From assembly GCA_022361155.1 (NCBI GenBank), contig JAKSBK010000189.1:1-37251 (forward strand): a stretch of DNA of 37,251 nucleotides, read 5' to 3'. A program made the translations under genes and the position numbers. The notes beneath the pieces were generated by a model. The model saw only the letters and a program-made list of their open reading frames with translations. It was not told the DNA's origin and did no database searches. Numbering within the stretch: position 1 is the first letter of the stretch; every line of letters starts with the position of its first letter. This DNA comes from Pseudomonadota bacterium (GTDB lineage Bacteria > Myxococcota_A > Polyangia > Polyangiales > JAKSBK01). Shown piece by piece: positions 33,801 to 37,251 of the stretch.

Positions 33801-36740
33801 GCCGGGGACTGCCCCGGTACGGGCGCCGAGTGCTCGCCGGCCGGGCTGTGCGTGCTCGGTTGCTCGAGCAACAGCGACTGTGCAGGCACGCCGCCGACTC
33901 CCATTTGCGATCCGGGCTCGGCCGTGTGCGTCGCCTGTTTGGTCACGGCCGACTGCCGCGGCACCCAGATCTGCACACCCGATCGGGTTTGCCGCTTCCC
34001 GGATAGCGATCGAGACGGGGTTCACGACGATGTCGACGTGGACGACGACAACGACGGGATCCTCGACACGGCAGAGCACGATGGCCAGGACCTGAGCCTC
34101 GACAGCGACATGGACGGCGTCCAGGACTTCCAGGATCCCAGCTCCGTCGTCTGCCCCGACACCGGGGGCGACGGCATCTGCGACACGCTTCCGCTCAACG
34201 TGGACTTCGACCAGGACGGGGTGGCAAACCAGATCGACCTCGACGCAGACGGTGACGGGCTGGCCGATGTGATCGAGGCGGGGGGTGAAGATGGCGCCAA
34301 CCGGGATGGGGTCATCGACGGCTTCGCGGACGCCAATCGCAACGGCTACGCGGACGCGCTCGAGGCCATGGCCTTGCCGCTGCCGAACACCGACGGCCTT
34401 TCCGCCCCTGACTTCCTCGACCTGGATGCAGACGCGGATGGCGTGACGGACACACACGAGGCGGGCGGAGTGGACACGGACGGCAACGGGCGGCCCGACG
34501 GCGCATTGCCCGGCAGCGCATTGCCCGACAGCGACGGCAACGGTCTGGCCGACAGCTTGACCGGCTCCGGTGCGCTGGCGCTGACCGACACCGACGGCGA
34601 CGGGCTGCCAGACTATCGATCGCCCGACTCGGACGCCGACGCGGTGGCCGATCGGATCGAATCACGTGACACGGATGCCAGCGGAGCCGCCCCCTTGCCG
34701 AGCAACATCGACAGCGATGCGGATGGACTCGACGATTTGTTCGATCCCGACTGTGCCGACGCGGCTGCATGCGGCGGCCGGCTGGGCTCGAAGGCGGCCA
34801 TGCCCGATCTGGACGCGGATGGCAAGGTGGACTACCGGGACGTGGACGACGACGCGGACGGGATACCGACCCGTGCGGAATGCCGGCTGGTGGCCGGCTG
34901 CGTGGCCTCCGACGCGGACGGCAGCCCCGATTACCTGGACATCGATTCGGACGGGGATGGGCTGCTCGATCTGGTGGAGGGCCACGACACCGACTTCAAC
35001 GGCGTGCAGCAGGTGGGGCCTGCCAACGCCGACAGCGACGGGGACGGTCTGGACGATGCGTACGACCCCGACTGCGCGACCGCCACCGATTGCTCCGGAG
35101 TCCTGGGCGTGCGTGCGCCCTTGCCCGATACCGACGGCGACGCGCTCGCGAACTACCGTGACCCCGACGACGACGCCGACGGGCGTGCAACCGCCGACGA
35201 GGTCCAGGACGCGATGAGCTACACGGGGCCCGCCGCCGATCCGACCGACGTCGACGCCGATGTGCTGCGCAACTGGTACGACGTCAACTCGGACGGAGAC
35301 GGACTCGACGATCTCACGGAGATCGCAGGTGGCCTGGACAAGGACGGCAACGGCATTCTCGACTACCTCGATCCCAACTTCGGTCCGCTCGATAGCGACG
35401 GCGACGGAATACCCGATGTGGTGGAGTGCCCCGGCGTGTTTCCGCTGACTCCGCTGGCGTGCCGAGACAGCGACGGAGACACCGCACCGGACTACCTCGA
35501 TGTCGACGACGACAACGACGGCGTGCTGACCAAAGTCGAATATGCGGCGCCCGATTTCCTCGACGGCGATCCGGGCAACGATCGCGACGCGGACGAAGAC
35601 GACGTGCAAAACCACCTCGACCTCGACTCGGACAACGATGGCATACCCGACCTGTGGGAGAACGGCTCGGGCGCGCTCGACGCAGACGGCGACGGAAGGG
35701 TCGACCAGCCTCTCGATCAAGATCGGGACGGCCTGCTTTCGGTGTTCGACGCGAACGACGTCGATCCCAACAACACGATGACCAGGGAGCCCACGAACAC
35801 CGACGGGCTGGGTTCCCCGGACTTGCTTGACCTGGATTCGGACAACGACGGCATCAGCGACCTCGTCGAAGCCGAGGGGCTGGACGCCGACGCCAACGGG
35901 CAGGTCGACGACTTCGCGGATGCGGACGGCGACGGTCTCGCGGATCTCGTGGATCCCGACAGCGGCGGCCAGCGCTTGCCGATTCCGGACAGCGACCACG
36001 ACGACACAGCCGATTACCAGGCTATCGACGGGGACGGCGATGAAGTGCTCGACGCGATCGAGGGCCACGATGCCAACGCGGACGGGATAGCGGACGTGAT
36101 GCTGTTGGGTCTCGATGCGGACGGCGACGGTCTCGACGACGGCTTCGATGCCAGCGAGGGCGGCAGCCCCGCGTCGCTTCCCGACAACGACTCGGATAGC
36201 GTGCCCGACTACCGCGATCCGGACGACGACGCCGACAGCCTGCCCACGTCGATGGAGCTTCGCATCGGCACCGGACCGGTGCCGGCGGACACCGACTCCG
36301 ACGGGGTTCCCAACTACCTCGATCCCGACGACGACGAGGACACGCTGCCGACGGCGACCGAGTACCGCGACGGCGTCATGCTCAGCGGCGGACCCAACCA
36401 GGACGTGGACCGCGATGGCACGCCCAACTGGCTCGACACCGATTCGGATGGGGACGGGCTCCTGGATCAGGTCGAGGGGCGGGGTGATATCGACGGCGAC
36501 GGCGACCCCGATTACCTGGATCCCCTGGAGCCACCGTCGGGCATGCCGCCGGTAGATCCTGGAACGCCGCCGTTGGGGCCCCTGGATCCGACTCCCGGGC
36601 CGCCTCCGCCGAACGTGGGCATTGCCGGGGGCGCGCTTTGCAGCGCTGCCTGGCCGGGCTCGAGCACGCCGGGGTCGTGCTGGCTGATCGTGCTCGTCTT
36701 GCTGGGGTGGCGCAGCTTTCGGCGTAACCCGCGAGGATGA
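30867..36740 (+). CDS. Giant Gly-rich/Cys-rich/TSP3 surface protein with sorting-like tail
   Basis: The protein is about 1957 aa. From ATG 30867 come 60 or so low-complexity residues, partly encoded by a repeat and a heptamer tract, then a hydrophobic segment (about 63-82) that looks like a signal peptide. A domain with GDLVLIVQIQGAEIQTG, a beta-rich stretch, and poly-Gly runs follow (nt 31900-32500). Then come an Ig-like stretch, a Cys-rich array (nt 32805-34000; recurring DSGC----PVCDTS----VC-C units), and about 2.5 kb of D-x-D-x-DG calcium repeats (nt 34004-36520). The end has a Pro-rich spacer, a Cys, a hydrophobic helix and an Arg-rich tail (FRRNPRG), like MYXO-CTERM but divergent. I infer a cell-surface adhesin. 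GTG 30855 is an alternative start; no in-frame ATG or GTG lies between the tract and the signal. It is coupled to its neighbours on both sides. Confidence 0.88.
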   Translation: MDTHGQARIGHQPSGQSPHPPAQPAAFSSPVSRLPSPTSRLPSPASRFPSRAGRPGHSRLSSGCVLSLVAGAFALSSVRASGQTACLPSAADQTVTSRAVLNTYYPGPEAGLGDTAAGSRSIAVDASAMAGGPALGAGDLVLIVQIQGAEIQTGGEAMVGGAYGDGPGGSDRAGVLDNAEAIAGDYEFNVADGPVMAGVLPLREPTRHRYVSHDAVVDNGDGTGRGYRRYQVVRVPRFNNLSIEQPGGVLTAEPWNGRTGGIVAVDVSGTLTVNGAIDVTGLGFRGGAPTIPPGMVGTETNTPTAAVKGEGNAGSPSRLWSRAGGLVVGPVALFGSSEGQGAPGNAGGTAAMGASDAGGGGGGGAAPGGPGAVGVGVGPGPDADRARGGEGYQDVDRILFGGGGGSGSLDDPAVREAVSGQAGGGIIYLRAVSLTGSGVISADGDDGGLQPQEGGGGGGGGGSLFVHTESEDLLGLTIRATGGDGGSSQEPLDGGGGGGGGGFVVLAHPTMSIMASIDVGGGMGGNAPGGSGAGGGGGFQQIGAPPVSSSCPPPTIAIGAPSGVVQLEATTASGTTTGVPDGASVSVTVTGPGGYSAGCTAVVTAGVWSCPAEAIDGLVPGSGYTASATVTAGTLTASDSAGFDVVQCLALSEGDPCTTHAGASGICRGPAATLTCCAGCWDGSTCQAGDAAAACGQGGALCAACDDANECTADACTAASCANTVRPAGSSCSTGGTVCDGLSAPACVACVDDAPAGATDSGCAAGAPVCDTSEVAPVCVGCLVNGDCPSGICSGGACVPCADTAAGSGIDQGCASALPVCDESGAAPVCRGCLVDGHCPSGAVCGAGFVCTMACTSDTHCAASPGTPVCDTSAGQCVTCLDDMTGASIDSGCDASAPLCDTSGGSRVCVVCLNDTVGGQDLGCSAAQPACDTSAASHACVPCEDSAAAGSIDNGCTAAAPACNTALPAGPACRQCVVAGDCPGTGAECSPAGLCVLGCSSNSDCAGTPPTPICDPGSAVCVACLVTADCRGTQICTPDRVCRFPDSDRDGVHDDVDVDDDNDGILDTAEHDGQDLSLDSDMDGVQDFQDPSSVVCPDTGGDGICDTLPLNVDFDQDGVANQIDLDADGDGLADVIEAGGEDGANRDGVIDGFADANRNGYADALEAMALPLPNTDGLSAPDFLDLDADADGVTDTHEAGGVDTDGNGRPDGALPGSALPDSDGNGLADSLTGSGALALTDTDGDGLPDYRSPDSDADAVADRIESRDTDASGAAPLPSNIDSDADGLDDLFDPDCADAAACGGRLGSKAAMPDLDADGKVDYRDVDDDADGIPTRAECRLVAGCVASDADGSPDYLDIDSDGDGLLDLVEGHDTDFNGVQQVGPANADSDGDGLDDAYDPDCATATDCSGVLGVRAPLPDTDGDALANYRDPDDDADGRATADEVQDAMSYTGPAADPTDVDADVLRNWYDVNSDGDGLDDLTEIAGGLDKDGNGILDYLDPNFGPLDSDGDGIPDVVECPGVFPLTPLACRDSDGDTAPDYLDVDDDNDGVLTKVEYAAPDFLDGDPGNDRDADEDDVQNHLDLDSDNDGIPDLWENGSGALDADGDGRVDQPLDQDRDGLLSVFDANDVDPNNTMTREPTNTDGLGSPDLLDLDSDNDGISDLVEAEGLDADANGQVDDFADADGDGLADLVDPDSGGQRLPIPDSDHDDTADYQAIDGDGDEVLDAIEGHDANADGIADVMLLGLDADGDGLDDGFDASEGGSPASLPDNDSDSVPDYRDPDDDADSLPTSMELRIGTGPVPADTDSDGVPNYLDPDDDEDTLPTATEYRDGVMLSGGPNQDVDRDGTPNWLDTDSDGDGLLDQVEGRGDIDGDGDPDYLDPLEPPSGMPPVDPGTPPLGPLDPTPGPPPPNVGIAGGALCSAAWPGSSTPGSCWLIVLVLLGWRSFRRNPRG
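30883..30955 (+). repeat. 3'-flanking dispersed repeat, copy B
   Basis: This stretch matches 10203-10275 at about 62 of 73 positions by eye. It begins GCCCGCATCGGTCACCA and contains CATCCGCCCGCGCAA. It starts 25 nt after the OmpA-gene stop, in that gene's orientation, and runs into the heptamer tract. It is translated as part of the giant protein's N terminus if ATG 30867 is the start. Confidence 0.6.
30951..31013. repeat. Heptamer tandem repeat (TCTCCCG-type, nine units)
   Basis: Nine 7-nt units run head to tail: TCTCCCG (30951 and 30958), TCTCCCC, TCTCCCA, CCTCCCG, TCTCCCC, TCTCCCG, CCTCCCG and TTTCCCG (31007-31013). The plus strand is nearly pure pyrimidine; the minus strand has many GGG runs separated by 3-4 nt. 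It lies between ATG 30867 and the signal peptide of the giant protein. The present unit count keeps the frame open. Confidence 0.9.
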
Positions 36741-37251
36741 GCGACAAAAACTCCCGTGCCGCAGGGCAAGTGGCACGGATCACAAGCTCGGTCGGCTTTC
36801 CGACAGTGCTCGCGTTGCTTCTTGGCGCCTGCTCCCAGGCTGCTCGCCCTTGCCTTGCCGACGCCGACTGCCAGACGGGCGTATGCAGGGCAAGCTTGGA
36901 TGAGGGGGTCAGCGAAGACCTGGCGCCGCTGCCACTTGGCTGCGGCAGCCGGGGTGGCGGCTCTGCGGCGCTCGAGCGCTGCGAGACCGAAGGCGACTGC
37001 GCCCGTGGTATCTGCCTGATCTCCGGCGTGTGTGCGGCGCCCTGCCAGTCGCGCCAGGATTGCGCCGAGCGCGAGCGCTGTCGCGAAGTGTTCGCACGCC
37101 GCGGAGCAGCGAAGCTGCAATGGCTCAACGCGTGCGCGCCGATCGCTACCCACGCCATGGCCGTGGCAAGCGACGAGCACCTGCTGCCCAACGCGCTGTC
37201 CGGCAGCGTGGATGGCGACGTGGTGGTGCTGCCGGAGTCGGCGCCGACGAC
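36737..37251 (+). CDS. Cys-rich lipoprotein, 5' part of a gene leaving the window
   Basis: ATG 36737 overlaps the stop of the giant protein (ATGA), so the two are translationally coupled. The visible 171 codons begin with a basic n-region and a hydrophobic core ending at the lipobox LLGAC, so Cys 32 would be lipidated and the protein anchored in a membrane. The mature part has short Cys motifs: C-x4-DC-x-x-G-x-C, CETEGDCARGIC and CQSRQDCAERERC. These closely resemble the CLVNGDCPSGIC units in the giant protein. I do not recognise the whole protein. The C terminus is cut off by the window edge. Its place suggests a partner or accessory of the OmpA/giant-protein system. Confidence 0.85.
   Translation, partial: MSDKNSRAAGQVARITSSVGFPTVLALLLGACSQAARPCLADADCQTGVCRASLDEGVSEDLAPLPLGCGSRGGGSAALERCETEGDCARGICLISGVCAAPCQSRQDCAERERCREVFARRGAAKLQWLNACAPIATHAMAVASDEHLLPNALSGSVDGDVVVLPESAPT

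Noticed and set aside
34662-36776. A 704-codon minus-strand open frame opposite the calcium repeats
   Set aside because: Repetitive V/I/R patterns mirror the D-x-D-x-DG codons on the plus strand; there is no independent coding signal.
1-37251. tRNA or rRNA genes, phage or IS elements
   Set aside because: I looked for T-loop-like GGTTCGA-type motifs in a cloverleaf context and for transposase or integrase motifs; the hits were inside protein-coding genes and no structure was supported.

Overview
The window looks like a chromosomal segment of a myxobacterium-type organism (Myxococcota, old Deltaproteobacteria). The DNA is very GC-rich. A DUF2330 protein ends in a Cys + membrane helix + Arg-rich tail of the MYXO-CTERM type. 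There are also a large Ser/Thr kinase, an OmpA protein with thrombospondin type-3 repeats, and a giant calcium-repeat surface protein. I see no plasmid, phage, IS element, CRISPR array, rRNA or tRNA. This lineage call is an inference from gene content, not from a marker phylogeny.

Layout. (1) 1-3765: the tail of lysA, a GNAT acetyltransferase, the DUF2330 surface protein and a glutathione S-transferase-like gene. (2) 3809-7933, minus strand: a nitrogen block glnII - amt - glutaminase. The glutaminase has the same domain order as animal kidney-type GLS, including C-terminal ankyrin repeats, and the glutamine synthetase is the eukaryote-like GSII type. (3) 8373-11141: a small unknown gene coupled to a membrane histidine kinase, converging on a NarL/LuxR response regulator. 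(4) 11614-13407, minus strand: ECF sigma factor, zinc-type anti-sigma factor, then an arsenosugar-type arsenite methyltransferase (ArsM). (5) 13585-18330: a transmembrane Ser/Thr kinase, an endonuclease/exonuclease/phosphatase-family enzyme and a DUF3179 protein. (6) 18564-25756: an APH-kinase/AAA fusion, an RpoH-like sigma factor, engB, murJ, rpsT and mgtE. (7) 25867-28498: a cystathionine gamma-synthase/lyase and a class II DAHP synthase. (8) 28560-37251: a Cys-periodic small protein, then a tightly coupled surface operon. That operon is an OmpA/TSP3 protein, a giant Gly-rich/Cys-rich/TSP3 protein of about 1957 aa with a C-terminal sorting-like tail, and a Cys-rich lipoprotein that runs off the edge. 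Its overlapping stop/start codons imply coordinated translation.

The most notable non-coding structure is repetitive DNA. One repeat family sits just downstream of three stop codons, in the same orientation relative to each gene (10203-10275, 10378-10415 inverted, 30883-30955). A second intergenic repeat is contiguous at 18474-18533, but its two halves flank the Cys-periodic gene near 28533 and 28967. At 30951-31013 nine heptamers lie inside the N-terminal coding region of the giant surface protein. Because 7 is not a multiple of 3, this tract could switch the protein on and off. Its minus strand is also a strong G-quadruplex candidate.
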